A stretch of DNA of 64,000 nt. Origin: Dromaius novaehollandiae. Lineage: Eukaryota; Chordata; Aves; Casuariiformes; Dromaiidae. The notes under the pieces are model-generated. The model was not told the origin of the DNA. It saw only the letters and a list, made by a program, of their open reading frames with translations, and searched no databases. A program made the position numbers and the translations under genes. The stretch covers positions 8,889,448-8,953,447 of the forward strand of contig NC_088108.1 in assembly GCF_036370855.1 (NCBI RefSeq). Reading direction: 5' to 3'. This document shows positions 13,201 through 27,656 of the stretch, piece after piece. Positions within the stretch are counted from its first letter, which is position 1; each line of letters begins with the position of its first letter.

Positions 13201-16200
13201 AAAGGAGAAAAGTCAGATCTATTGGGTGAGTAGGTTAAATTAAATAGGTTTGATATAAATTTATCCACAGTGCTTTGCATACAGGTACTCTTTTCTCCAG
13301 CCTTGCTCTCTAGTCTAAAAAGTCCCATCACCTCCCTGACACCAACAAATTCCCACCTAGCGCCCTCTGGTTCCAAGGAAAGCCTCCATCTCTGAGGCTT
13401 GGCTTTGTGTCAAGTCCTTGCCCTTGCTCCATAGCAAAAGGGCTACCAACCCCTCTCCGATGTCCTCCCAGTCCCCACACCAGCCTGCATTTGGAAACCT
13501 CACTTGGAATCTCACTTTAGTTTCAAGAATCCTGGAAATGTGAGGTTCTGACCATTTAAGCCTTGGTGATACATTTATCAAATCAACTGAGAACAGAAGA
13601 TTCTGTTATTTAAAGTACTTGTACATACAATATAAAAATTAAATGTGTCATGGCTATACCAAAAGTTGATAAAACATGCACATTCATGAAAAGATAAATA
13701 TTTAAATGCATCATTTACACAAGTCAGATTATAAATGCAGTAACTTCTGGACTTCATCCTTATAGCATGGGTCAGCAGCAATGCCGTTGGTTTTCCTGTG
13801 CAATACATTCACGGCCTCAGTTCTCGTTCCTAAGAGTTCCAGTTGCTTTCTTTACGACTACCAGAATAATATACATCTTGCTTCGGGCTTCTAGAAATTA
13901 TTTATCCAGAACTTCTCATATTTCCTAATCTGCATCCCTAAATATTCTGACTCATTTTTACAAACAGATTTCACGTTAATTGAGGTTAGATTCTGATGCC
14001 GTCTCCCAAATGCAACAGGACTCTCAGGCAGTGTGACCAAGGCTACCACAACACCCTAGCACAACACCGTGGTACCACACCCTACCACATCCATTACATG
14101 TGGATGGAAGAAAAGTGTTACCATGTCATCACAGCACACAAGCAATATCAGGGCTTCGTTATATATTGCTCCGACATTTCTGGTTTTCTTCATGAATGGG
14201 CTGGCACACTTCCTTATTTTCAGGGTCACCATGAGACAAGATACAAATTTGTTGCACATGTGCAGTTACCACATCTGTTGTTGGAAAATGTTGCTGACAG
14301 TAGTGCATGTTCCAGCAGCTTCAAGGAATGCTCCGGCATTTTGTCTGGGCATCTCAACACAAAACTGAACCCATTGTGTATATATAAAATGTGCAAAGAG
14401 GCACAAAGCTGCTCTACAGATTACAGAAATGAACCCTGGATGCTCTTGGTCTTTAGCTGCATCTTAGCCATGCCAGTATGACACATCCCATGCTGGATGA
14501 CTTTCAAAGTTGATTCACTCCTATTATTCATAGGCTATAAAAAAGGTTTAAGTGATTATCGGAGTTAGCTAAACAAATAGCAGCTAATGGGAAAGATCAA
14601 GAGAAAACTGCTTAAGGCTCTCAGTCCATCCAAAAAACCAGCCAACATCCATTCTCCCGCAGAGGGTCTCAATGTTTTTTTGGGGAAGGATCAGTGAGAG
14701 TTTTCTTATGTGTCTGTGCACCAAGAGACTAAGATAAAGGCATCTGTATGAGACTTTACAGATTTTGGAGGAAATAAATGAAGGGTGATTATCAAAAGCT
14801 AGATTTTAACTGTTCAGGCTCAGATCGTTCCCTAACACATTTAGGCAGTAAAGTCAAAGAGTAAAGAAATGCTGAAATGTTTCAGTTAAGATTCTGGCAT
14901 GTTTCCTGAATAGTGCCTTAGTTCATACATTATACTGCTGAAAGCAGTGAAGCAATGTGCCCTAAATAAGAATGTCAAAATCTGCCTCTTTGTCAGGGTA
15001 AATTACTTATATTTCATACAAACATGGCTAAGCTATGACTTTCTATTCAATATAAATACAAATTCTAGGCATTATAAGATGGTAAAATCACTCATTCCTA
15101 AAAGGCTGGTACTGAAAGAAACAGATCATTTTCTTATTGCACGTAACTGTGTGATATAATTGTTCTTTAAATCTAAATAAAGGATTTTCTACCATGAGGA
15201 TATTAACACTTTATGTGTTTTTTATTGTAACAGAGCTTGAAAACCTGAGCATGTATCACTTCCTTTCAAGGTAAACCACATAAAAGATGAAACGCTTTGT
15301 GGCCATCCTGCAAGTTGCCTTTTGTTGAGATCATCACTTATACGAAAATTTCTGGATAGCAGTTATTAAGGCACACGATTTCCCAAACGTACAGACACTG
15401 TGACATCTGTTCTGTGATACAGAGCTCCAGCCTCAGCTCTGGAGCTCCCGAGCATTTCGCTTCCTACTATGCATTTCCCAGCGCAGAAAGTGGCATCAAA
15501 GGAGCACGGGACAGCTCATCTACATAGCTACCTAGATGCTAGCAACTGATACTGTCTACATGTTAGGCGCATGATCCTGGGCTGCTGTCCAAAATACTCA
15601 AGCCAAAGAGCCAAAAACCTCAAAAGAATAAGACAAAGTTAGCAGTAGCTCTTCCCTGTTTTGACACCCTCAGTGTTTTACAGGTTTGCAAACATGCTTT
15701 GTATGTTCCGTTATTCTTCTCCACAAACTAATATTTACAGAAGATAACATCAAGATTTTAAATCCTTTCTTAATTTTGAAAGTGTAAGCAAAATACATTG
15801 CATCAACCATACAGATGTAGGAAAACTGACAAGAACGAAAGGGGCATAAACATATTTCCAAACAAGAAGCATCATTTTAAAATAGAAAGATCCCATGTTT
15901 AATTCTGAGAAGATTATGTCAGAGCCATGCCAGTGCTTTAAATCCTCTTCTCCTCATGTAGTGGATTCAGACCAGCTCTTCAGCTGGAAGACTAAGCTCT
16001 CATGCTCTGAAGAATAAACATGTTAAATGATCAGCTCTGCTACTGATGCCTTTGATACTTGACTGTTCAGCAGGTACTGAATTTGGGGTTTCCTAAAGCT
16101 GCTGTGGCTGCGATGACCATTTTCATTTTGCCCCATTATTGTAGAATGATTATCACATAAGAAAATATAAGTACTTGACACACAGAAAGACAATACAGAG

Positions 16201-17704
16201 TTTAACAAATTAGCTGTGCAGTAAAAGGTCCTTTGCACCTGCCTGCTGATAGAAGGTGCTTGTAAACAGGAGTTCATCATTCTGTGTTGGATTACATTTT
16301 TCATTGCTATTTTAAGCAGAGACTCAGTCCACATAGCAAAGTTGCACCACAACCTGACAATTCAAAATCCCTGGCAACCAGATTCAAGAGAAATTAGTCT
16401 TACCCTACATGTTTTGCAGAAAATGTTACATTCTACATTTCAGTATTTTTCAATGCAATTACATCTCATAACAAAAAAATCACTAATTATGTGTATGATA
16501 TAATGAGCCTGGTTCTACAGGCCTCTTTTATCAGCTCACATCTCTCCTTCTCTAGGGAAAGCTGTACAGAAGTGACTTGTCCTTTGATAGCAATAGATAA
16601 CTAACCTTATTCTGTAAATGCAGTACTAAACAGAAGAGTTATTCAACAGTAGTGAATAAGACCTCATTGTCAGGTCCAGAACCCCATTTAAGACAACTCA
16701 AAGCCCTAGGCATAATCTTCGAGGAGCTTACAGTTGCGCCTCTTTTTTAATTATTATTATTTTTTGTTTTGGCGCTTTATCCGGCATGTCTTTATGCAAC
16801 AGCGTAGCAGAAGGTTTCACAGTTAAGAGGAATGGGACAGATCATATTTCCTGGAGCTATATTTTCAGGCCTTCTGCATGCTCATCCATCGATTATGTTC
16901 AGGTCATATTTTTTACCTCTGTGGCAGTAAGAGTTAGAGATGTAATTGCTTTCTAAAATGGAACCAGATATTTTGAACTCTTCTTAGCCATAGAACCTGG
17001 GGCTTCAGATAAACACTACTGTGTCTCAACCTTCACTTAGCCCAATGCTAAGCAATTAAAAAAATAAAATTAGCCAATGATAATCCCTATTTACCAGAGC
17101 TTTTTACGGATTTTAGGTATCCTTAGATATCTACTGAAATTAATAACTTAACAGACTGAATCAAAACCAGGGGACACGAAATTCAGATCTAGAGTATTTG
17201 AGCGCAACCCCATAAAGGCTGTGATGTGATAGACTTCATACCTCTATCAGGACTGTGGTCCCATCATGTAAGCAGGCTTATGCAACCACAAAGAAAGCCC
17301 ATCTCCTGCCCTATAAGGCTGATATTCTAAGATGCCTAATATCATCTAAATGAAGAGAGTCTTGATGCATACAATTGAGACCATTTGGTATGATTTTAAA
17401 TGACCTGCACAGTAGAAATCAATGTCTTTGTGCACAGCAGGCATGAATTGTCAAAATAACTTAGGTCAAAATGCCTGTGTTGCAGTAACAGATGGAAAGA
17501 AAACAAACTGCACAAAATGGTGTTTCTCAGGCAAAAATAAGCTGTTAGTTAAGAAACATTCTGGAAATTTAAATTAAATAAAAGCTCCAGTGTTGTGATC
17601 CACCATACCATTTTCATAATTAAATGATGTCTTATAATTAAATGAAGCTTTCACATGACAGCAAGAAGACTACAAAAATCACAAGCCTATCTCTCTGTAC
17701 ATTT

Positions 17705-17790
17705 GCACAAGTGTTACTCTGGCCCACTGACTTCAGAGGGATAACTTCTGATTTACAGTGATGTAAAGCAAGAAGAGATAGAGACCTGAG
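17705..17790. mobile_element. Ancient repeat relic with the same signature, copy 2
   Basis: GGCCCACTGACTTCAGAGGG is followed by ATAACTTCTGATTTACAGTG, then ATGTAAAGCAAGAAGAG, matching the CACTGACTTCAGTGG / CTGATTTACACCAGTGTAA pattern. Confidence 0.55.
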
Positions 17791-20157
17791 GACTGGAAAT
17801 AAACCTGAGGATTTTGATGAAACATAATCCTTAGCATGAGATGCAAAAGGTGACTTTCCTGACACGTGCTACCCAAATTCTTAATGGCTTTCTGTATGTA
17901 ACCTTATCATCATTTCATCCTGACATAATCTTAATTAGTCTTAGTTCTACTGCAGAGAAGCCTACTGAGGCAGTTAGCACCATATAATTAATCAGATATT
18001 CTGCATGCATCACAGCAACCAGCAGTGTCAACTTAATGATCTGAGTTAATATAAACAGAAATCAACCCTGACTTTCCCTTGCACATGAACTAAAGCATGT
18101 GGCATGGAATGGACATATATGACTATTTCTTCTATGCATTGCTTACTGTCCTTTCGCCCTTTAACAGTTGTTTCCTAAGGCATCATTATTCTCTGTAAAG
18201 TATAATTTTTTTTCTCTTCTGTTACTGCGAGAACATGTGACTTCGTATTTCTTTTAAATTTTGGTTTCTTCACAGAAGAGTAAGTCTAGCCACTGAAACA
18301 AGCTATGATGAGATATCATTCTTGCTGCTGGAATTCAGAAACCTTCTATTCCCGCCCCCTGCCTCTTTTTTGTGCTGCAGAAGCAAAGCTCCTGTTTTTA
18401 AGGCACCCAATTTTGTACCTTCACATAAATGTATATTTGAGAGTGCAGTCTATAACAATCAGTCATCTCATAGCAATGGAAAATAACATACTTACAATCA
18501 TAAACATATATGACACGTGCACACTAACTCACTGGATTGAAAGCTTCACCATCTATCTGTGTAATTGTAGATCTTAACTTTATTCTATTGTTTGAGATTT
18601 ATCTTTTCTGTCTTTACTGCAGGAGCCAAACATCACAGTATTGTGTCTATTGTCACCGAGGGGAAAACCATATGATTATACGGCTTGATGGGGAAGAGAA
18701 AAAAAAAATCACTGCTTAAGGAAAGCAATTTTATAAAGAAGCTGATTCTCCTAAGCTTAGCTTGAAATAGTTCAGTAAACAGTACAAAATAACAAGAAGG
18801 TTTACCAGTTTTGTGTGGCATCTATAATATGCTGTCATATTTATTAACAGTAAAGGTAATGTTTAAGACATGGCAGTGTCTTCCTTCAGCAGAACATTGT
18901 AAAACTACTTGCAAGAACGCTTTACCCCACAACTAATATTTGACATAAGAAAGAATAGCCTCTTGTTTTGCAGTTTCTCACAGACAGACCCATTCTGGGA
19001 ACAAGCTAGTGAGACAATAACGTTCATAGAAAGGCAGTATTTAAATGATAGGTTTTTTTCAGAAACTGACAGTAAACTGCTTAACATGTTTTCTCTATAA
19101 TGTTAATGCCCCAAAGCAGTTAAGTATCTAAGCTAGGAATTATTAAAAATTATGCCAGCGCAAGTGCTTTCATTTCCAGTTGTGTCTCAGCATAGAAGCA
19201 TGCAGAGCCTTATTCACTATCTGGCACAAGAAGTCATTCACCATTATTAGTGTTCAAGCTCTTGAGATGTTTTTGTATTTGAAGGCCTATCACAACAGAT
19301 TAGGCAGGCTACTGGAACTGCCAAATATTTCAGGTGCTGTCAGCCATGATTACTGCTCATCAAACAAAGAAATATAATGTCTATTTCTCGGCACCTAATG
19401 CCCTGCCTCTCCCTCGCATATGCATCATCTTAATTTGCTTAATACTGGCAAAAATACAGCAATTATAATTCTGAAAAGACTGCTACCAAGTTTGTTGTAA
19501 CCAGACTAAGCCAACAGGAACAGAACATAATTAATTGTTCATTTTTGTTCTTGGTCTTTAGCAGACGGCAAATATGTTATCAAACAGCAGCAGTGAGGCT
19601 ATATACAAAGGAAGGAAAGAGAGGATATGGATAAGTGCATCTCAACTAATACACTTTTGTCAGGAACAACTCAAGCATACCACCAAGCTAACTATATGCA
19701 CTGATGCCTCTTCCACCCCAGACACTACTGTCCCTTATCTTATAACCCTGGACTACGTTTTATAACCCTCCAGCTGCCCTATGCTGTCATCTAATTTAGA
19801 TTCCCCACTCTTTGATACACCTACTCGGAATGTCTGACATAACACATGGCTAGCATAATGTCCATGCTAGCCACAGCACCTCTACAACGTGATTTTGATT
19901 AAGTGATTGTAAGATTATGAGTAGGATATGAATGGGAAGCAAAGACTATGGGCAAGATGAGGGGCAGAGTGCAACAAAGGTAGAGTCAGATTCCTGAGGC
20001 TGATTTCACTAGGAAAATCTGTGTTATAACCTGTGATTAAAATCTTAGTAGGAATAAGGCAAAATGAAGCCTACACAACCTAAACTCTTCCGAAAGGCTT
20101 AGTCATCCTAATCAGCTCATGATTAGGCTCTTGTCTACCTAAAGATTATACATACTG

Positions 20158-20245
20158 AGAATCACAGAGTAATTCAGGTTTGAGGGGACTTCAGGACTTC
20201 TGTTAATATCTCTGTTAATCTGCTAGTCACAGTACATAGACCAGT
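20158..20245. mobile_element. CR1-like LINE fragment
   Basis: The sequence AATCACAGAGTAATTCAGGT followed by TTGAGGGGACTTCAGGACTTC resembles the common CR1 segment that reads AATCATAGAATCATTCAGGTTGG.. then GGGACCTC. CR1 is the dominant LINE of birds and reptiles. Beyond about 20,245 the match is lost, so this is a short, old 3'-region piece in the antisense orientation. Confidence 0.5.
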
Positions 20246-21759
20246 TCTAGAGAAACTCCCACTGTTTTGGGTGATTTTTCCAAACAGAAGTGTCCTACTA
20301 GACACAGTCTTGGATGACTGATGCATCTCTTTCCAAAGCAAATTTCATTAGCCTTATTATTGCTAAGTTGCACCAGTCCTTGAAAACACGACATTTTCTT
20401 TTACCATATGTTGTAAGTTTATCACATTTGGTCACATCAAACCTTCCTTACTCAGACAAATAGCATATTCACTGGAACTTTCATTTAAAAATGGACAAAC
20501 CAGAAACATGAATGTATGAATAGTAATTTTAAGAGATTGAAAAACTAATGGCATTCTTAATTCCTCCACACTTTTCTGTTTGATTTCATAGCTAGTGTTC
20601 TTCAACACTAGCAATATTCAGCATTTCCAGATCATTAAAAAAATGCTGAAATCTTAGCATTCACCCAGTACCAGTCTAAAATTACCTTTAACATACTGCA
20701 TGTCCTTATTTGGATGATTATTACTAATCTTCAGTGGGAAAAGCACAGATACTGTGATCGTGACTGAAGACTTGATCTTTATCAGTATGTAGCAGCCTAA
20801 AGCATCAGAACTTTGTCATGGGAGCAGGAATGGAATCAGAGCTTCTTTGGCTCTATCCAGACTGCTTTGATCTGAAGAAGGCCTAGGAATCCCAAGATTT
20901 GTTAATCATAAAGCTGGCTGAATATATGATAGGAGCAGCACTGGCACATCTATCTGACGCAATAAAATGCTACTCAGGTAAAATCTCTAACAAAGAAAAT
21001 TCAGTATACTCAGAGCAGCTGGCAACAGCTGCTTCAGAGAAATATGCAAGATTCTTCACAGAAAATAGCTGTTGCTGCTTAGATCTCTCTTTGACAGGAT
21101 TTACTACTTCTGGTGATCCTTCATAGTTAACAACTGTCTTAAGTGTGGAAACATTGGTTTTAATATATTTTTATTTTATAGAAGGCATCTCCCTCATTCT
21201 TATCATGTATCTAGATGTCCAGTTCATCTCTGGATATTAATGTGACATATCTGGAGCATCTTTTTTCCAGGAGGACACTAAAGCTTTTTATGCATTCTAT
21301 TCTTAGACTATTATTGATGCCTAGCCATTTCTAGAGTGTACCTTAACATGGACTTTGTCTAATGACAGGAAAAACAACATTTATGTAAAGTGGTATGGAA
21401 TTTGCAATGTCACACACAGTGGAAGGTCTTGCTAAACAGTCTACTTCATAGTGCTGACTTTATTTATTTTGCAAGGACTCAGAAGCTCTGCCAAGTGTTG
21501 AGTTTGTGGTTCCATGGAAACCAGATATTCAAAATCGAATGCTTACACTGCTAACACTATCCTCCAAACAATCTCTTTATAGATGACCACTAATATGAAG
21601 ATGCCCTGTTTTCATCTGTCCCTTCATTTCTGTTCCTTCAGAATAAACTTGTTTTCTAGGACAATCAGAATGTGCAACCTGCATCCAGAAACAACTTAGG
21701 ATGTGCCGCACATACTGATTCTGGTAATACTTGTAGCAAGTTATGAAATAGAAAAATCA

Positions 21760-22041
<282 letters not shown>

Positions 22042-23473
22042 TTATAATCTCAAGTATACTGAATGCAAATAAATTTTCAAAGTATATTTGAAGTAAGCCT
22101 TCTAGGAAATCATGAAATTATTTTCTTACGATATTGTAGACAAAATGAAATTGCGAGACATTACAGACTGCTTTCAGTCTAGTTGTGAATTGTATCAAAT
22201 TTCTGTCATTCTTAAACTGGGCTGAGTGCACTTTGAATTGCGATTTGTCCTGCTGTGTTGTTACAATCCACTAATCTCTTCATATTCATTGCTTATCTGT
22301 AAAATACCATCTTTCCCTTGAGTAGCACACTGCACCTCAAGAGCTCTGTTAGCAGCTACACAGCAAATATCAGAGTTACCTAAAAGTCAAAATGTCATGA
22401 TGTAGTTTTCCCTGGTATTTCATCTCGATTCAGCTTTAATTCAAAGCAACCTGGATATTTTATTCCTTTAGAGTCCACAACTCTGAAATCTGTGTGTGAA
22501 ACCTGAGCATAGTCTTTTTCCATAGGAAATCATCATGGCTTCTTAACAGTGTTACAATCTTGAGAACCAATTTGAGAGCGTATGACTCATTAATGACAAC
22601 ACAAATGAGGAACAAGTATTGCTTCATGGGACAGAAGTTTGTATCCTTTAACCTGGAGATTTTCAGTCATCATTAACTATTCTGGTGTCCTGAAGAATTC
22701 AGCTAGTACTAGAAAACAATCAAAACAGAATCAAAAGTGGTTTGTTTCACAATGTACTGTGACCACTGCATGTAAAACAGTGACCATTTTCGAAAAAAAA
22801 TTAAAATATTTCAAATTAGAAATGCAATCAACTTCAGGACAGCTGCAGGGAAAATGTGTTTTGTTCTGCAACTCTGTAGGAACAGAGTTCTTCTCATGGA
22901 GAGAGATGGCATCGCAGGTGGCAAAGGAGCCTCCTGAGAGATGCTGGGGCCCTGCTCCATAATAAAGACTGTGATCGTGACACAACTGAAGTACTGTATA
23001 GCACAGCAGCACTTCTAAATCAAAACATTTCTGGATGGAGATGACCAAGTCCCATTTGTAATGAAAAAATAACGAATTTCCAACGAAAATGATCACTCAA
23101 CCTAAAAAGTTCACTTGTCAAGAATGGGATGTAGCAAAAAAATTTTCAACGATCCCCAATAATCACCTTTGCCAAAAAACTGCCTATTTAACTTTGCAAA
23201 AAGCAAGGGGAAGTAATTACCTGTAAAGATGACATGACTTCTACACAGAAATATACAGCATCATTTTCAAAAGTATCATCATGAAACATTTCCTACCATA
23301 AATGCTACCATTCAGAATCACTAAAGCCTGTTAAAGTAATTTTCAAAAGGATTGTCCACAATACCAGCTCATTGACACAGCATCATGGATAACACCTCAA
23401 ATAGCTACTCAGGTGTGAAAATTCGATTTTCTTCCTGGAGATCCAGATGCAAAAATAGAAATGCTATTAAGGT

Positions 23474-23475
<2 letters not shown>

Positions 23476-23504
<29 letters not shown>
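23476..23504. repeat. T29 tract in intron 2
   Basis: There are 29 uninterrupted T on the plus strand, or poly-A in the gene sense. No retrocopy or target-site duplication is obvious beside it. Confidence 0.95.
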
Positions 23505-25739
23505 GGTGTGTTTAAGCCGCTATAACAGGACATGAGCAGAAGTGGATAGCAGCATCAAATAACAGCTGGTGTAGATGGAAGAGAGAGGTGCATGAGGCAC
23601 GAATAGGGAATAAGAAGTACCAGTTTCTGAAAGAAAAGTTTGCTAAAGTTCTCAACAACAGTAAAGAAAAGATATAAAATAAGTCATAATACTGCAAGGA
23701 TTTATTCCCAGAGGCATGACTGAGGAATTAAATACAGTGTTTCAAAAGGCATTTTGTTAAACTATATACCAGCAGGATATAAAGTAGAAAAGCTACCATA
23801 AAGATTACCTGCTGAAGTAACAAATAAAAGGCACTAACATGCAGCTGAAAAGAAGGGGAAAAATAAAGACTACATTAGAAAGCCTGGCAGTCTTCAAATC
23901 ATTTCAGTGGCATAAACCCCTCTACTTTTATGGGAATATCTACTGAAGTGGGACTGGTTCCTTGCAGAAGCTGGGGGTGTCCTCATACACACCGAGTAAG
24001 TACCTCACAGATCAGTCTCCTTTTACATATCTATTAGTGGCTTATTTTAGTAGTTTGCTAGTTTTTCATGTGGATTCTGTACTGCAGAGAAAGCAGAGAG
24101 ACTGTATTCCAGGAAATACCAAGAAACGTCCCTTTCTGGAATGCAAACAAAATATATTCCCAAAGTTTCCTGACCCTTAAATTCCAGTGCATTTCAGATG
24201 ACCCTGGATTCACCTGTTATTTCATATCATGTATATGGCTCAGGAATACTTTTCAACTGTGATGACTCCACTGAAATCTCTAAAAGTTACAGGGACTCAG
24301 TGTCAGAAAGAAGATTCATGGGGGTTCTCAGAACGCCTGCCATGGTATCTAAGTGCAGGAACATAATCAACAATACAGACCGTCTCTTATTAGGACTGCC
24401 AGTTCCTACTATAGGACCATGGGGCCACTGGAGAGAACTGGGGTGATGCCAAACGTAGGTAAGCAACACTGGGTGGCTCAGCTCAGACCAGCTCCTCTGC
24501 ACCGTGCTGGGGGCCAGCTGGGACCCGCTCCAGCTTGCATGCTCACTTCTTGAATGTTTGGCACCTATGCCTGATATAGGCACTGTGGTCAGGGGTTTGA
24601 AAATGGTTCAAGGTCTTTGTCCCTTGAACAAAATTCTGCCTTGCACCACTGTTTTAAAAGACTTGTATCTATTTTCATAGTGGCCTGTGCCCATCTATGC
24701 AAAGGGCCCGTTCTCTATTTGCGAGTAAACAGAGAATGAAATCAGAGTCTGAACGGTCTGACTGCACAGCAGGGTCTTTGCCAAACAGTATCTAATAACC
24801 AGCAAGGAGCTATTGCTCGCAGGGACCACCCCAGTGCAGGTGACACTACTTCTGATTTGGCCTTTCAGCCACTTGCAGCTATTATTCATAAAAACCTTTG
24901 GAGGCTCATTAATAATATCTTCTAACAAGAGCACCCCCTGCCCAATCTTTTTTCCCCTGGTTCATGTCTGTATTTACCACAGATCTTTAGATATTCAACA
25001 TTTCACAGAGTATCTATCTTCAGTGTCAGCACTGCTTTTGAATAACTGCATCCCTTAAGCTCCTCTACTTCTTTCATTACAGCTTAGGCTTCTTGACCAT
25101 CTATTCTGAATACACTGTAGGGGGGCAATTTGATGATATTGGCCCATCTAAAGGGCAAGTAAACCTTTGTTTTTTAAGGGGAAGATAAAAGGCTTATTAT
25201 GTTGGTCCTCAACGTTCAATTGCGTTTCTGAACTTACAATTTTGTTATGGTTCTGTAGCATCAGGTTTTGTTTACTCTGTGATCTAATTACCTATGTAAT
25301 CAGAGGGACCTACTGAATGTCCATGAACCCATGGGCATATTTTTCTTTGCTTTCCAAAAACCAAACACATCATTACATTCATTTTAATTACCAACCTAAT
25401 ATCATTGTGCTATAAGTCAAATTTAAAAGAGACAGGTGTAATGGCTATCTAAACCCTAGCTTCAAGCTCTTTGTAAATAGAAAGTAGTTTGTATAATCAG
25501 AAAAAACTCCATGTTTGAGTAGGAATTTTGGTATTTTTCCTTAATTAATCACAATTGTTTTATGTTTGTTTTTCTCTATTTGAAAAATGCAGATGGTCAA
25601 ACCCATACTTTGGCTGTTAAAGAAGCAATTTTGACAAATCCTGATGCAAGCTAATTCTTCAAAAAAGTGAATTTTTTTCCCCTGAGCTATGTCACTAAGA
25701 CACTGTTCTCAATTACAGTTATCGTTTGTAACACAGTGG

Positions 25740-27430
25740 ACATGTGCCCGTTTCTAGGGACGGTACACAACCAGGTCACTACTACCTGATCAGATGGCAT
25801 CACCTCCGTAAGAGAGGGACAGAGGTACTGAGTAACGGTGACACAAAAGGGGATGATGATAAAAAAAATTTTTACATTAGGAGAAATGGAGATCCTGCTA
25901 CTGATGGAGAGATGAATACGGGGCTGTTCCCAGACTAAGTCTGCTGCCCCGTGCCACCGCTTCCAGAGGAGGCCGGGACGGCGTGCCAGAAGCCCGTGAA
26001 GCCTTCGGCAAGCCACAAGCGGACAAGGAGCGTTACGGTCACGAGAGACTGAAGTGTTTCCTGTCGAGGGAAGCAAACGCTCAGGGCCACAGTCTGATCA
26101 CAGCGGTAAACAGACTTTGCTAAAAAGCCCATACCCAAATAAACAGAAATCTCCGCTTCTGCAGTGACTGGCAGCTCAGCCATCCTAACGGGGAAGGTAA
26201 CGGAACGAAACGCTCACTTCTGCCACCCCAGCAACATCCTCTCCCTCTGGTCACATCATCCCACCACACAAACGTGCTAAGATTAACCACATGTGATTTT
26301 TTTTTTTTCTCCACTCTGACTGCAGGAAGGCTCCAGGCCAAAATCTCAAAAAGATGTCCCATTTCACACAAGTTAGTGAATGTTTTGTATCTTTTTAAAA
26401 TTTATTTTTGCTTTCTAACACTATTTAGTTCTTCTGCCTTCCAGTGACTGAGTGTTCCTGACACAGCAAGGCTGCACAGGCTCTGACATTTCTACTAGGT
26501 GTTGGCCAGAAGCTAAAGTCAAATCTCTGGCACTTAAAAAAAAAATCCAGTTCTTACTATAAAGAATTGACGCATTACTAGGAACATTTATAAGTAGGTT
26601 TGGATCCTGCTTTTTGGTGAAAAGGTGGGAAATATCAGCTAGAGGAGGATGCTAATGCATGGAGTTTAACACACCATTCGCAGGGGGGGTGTCACTAGCG
26701 CCCGGCGTTTCAGCGCTGCGCGGGATGCTTCCAAGCGCGGCGTGCGGCGCCCGCCTGCCCAGGGCAGCGCCAGCCGAGCAGCTCTGCAGCCAGGAGCTGG
26801 GGGTCACAAACACTATTTCTGCTCCATTACTGTTCCTATGGACAAGTCATTTCCCCTTTGCTCACATCAGTTTCTTAGAAAATGGGTCTGACAAAATAAA
26901 CCTATGTCAAAGGGGCACTGTAAGGCCTGTTTTACTGATGATTACCCCGTTCTCTGGGATGAAGCTCTCAGGAGGAGTGCAGTCACGACTGGCAGTGCTG
27001 TGGGCTGCCCACACCAGGTCCTTAGTTTGTGTTCTGCACTTCCCTCAACTGTGGAATAATTTTATTCCCTTCACTTTGCTCTGCCAATTGCCTTGGATGC
27101 CACACAATTCTCCTTGCCAGCCTCTGCTAGCGGACTAACGGGACTACTCTGTTACGGGATAATACACAGCACATCTCCGACCCCGGGCTTGCTGCTTTCC
27201 TCTGTCTGAGGGTCCGTCCCGTGACTTCCTCGCTGCAATAATACACAGCCTATCATTAGCTCCACTTCATACAGTAAGCACACAGGCTCTCAGAGAGGCT
27301 GACAGTGCCTCTGCTGCTTGCTTTCCTTTCTATTTTAACATACTGAATGGAGAGGCACCCTCTCTTGACCTTGAGCCCCGAGGAGCTCACCACAGCAGCG
27401 CCCAGGAACGCAGGACGAGTTCCTTGGGGG
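25740..27430. other. CpG-richer stretch inside AT-rich intron 2
   Basis: Two sub-blocks, about 25,930-26,070 and 26,690-26,790, have many CpG dinucleotides in DNA that is otherwise AT-rich and CpG-poor; a third weaker block is near 27,170-27,230. In the second block I count about 14 CpG in roughly 100 bases. No protein domain is recognised in the ORFs here. It may be an alternative internal promoter, a fairly recent insertion, or a regulatory element kept unmethylated. The limits are by eye. Confidence 0.55.
27159..27249. repeat. 12-base direct repeat pair flanking a GC-rich segment
   Basis: ATAATACACAGC occurs at 27,159-27,170 and again at 27,238-27,249, with 67 GC-richer bases between. This could be a target-site duplication around a small insertion, or a local duplication. 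Confidence 0.5.
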
Positions 27431-27644
27431 CAATCTGCTCTAGGCTATCAGACTTGCCCACTTGCTCTAAAGGCAAACTCACCATATTAAAAATTGAAAC
27501 TATAGCCAATAAAATTAGCTCTTACAGTTAAATTGTTAAAACACTAAATTCTGCCAAGCAGAAAAGATTCCACTTAGATGTTTAAAATTCAGCTGACAAA
27601 CATTTCTGAAAACATCAATTTTTGAAATAGTTAATTTTCACGGT

Positions 27645-27656
27645 GGGGGGGGGGGG
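27645..27656. repeat. G12 tract in intron 2
   Basis: Twelve consecutive G on the plus strand lie just beyond the CpG-richer stretch of intron 2. Confidence 0.92.

Noticed and set aside
13996..14481. 161-codon ORF on the plus strand in intron 3
   Set aside because: It has no recognisable domain and no splice or promoter context, and overlapping ORFs exist in other frames. One such length is not surprising in 64 kb.
16672..16740. Possible second copy of the CCCCATTGTG-type repeat, with GAGGAGCTTACAG
   Set aside because: Only the two end motifs are suggestive and the middle does not match, so it is mentioned only as a weak relative.
22639..23096. Overlapping ORFs of 107 and 121 codons on opposite strands, 0.6-1.1 kb upstream of exon 3
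   Set aside because: I considered an old DNA transposon or retroelement relic, but no terminal repeats or protein motif could be identified.
26659..27138. 159-codon ORF on the plus strand in the CpG-richer stretch
   Set aside because: The translation has no known family features, and the GC-rich part explains the open frame. The DNA is reported as a CpG patch instead.
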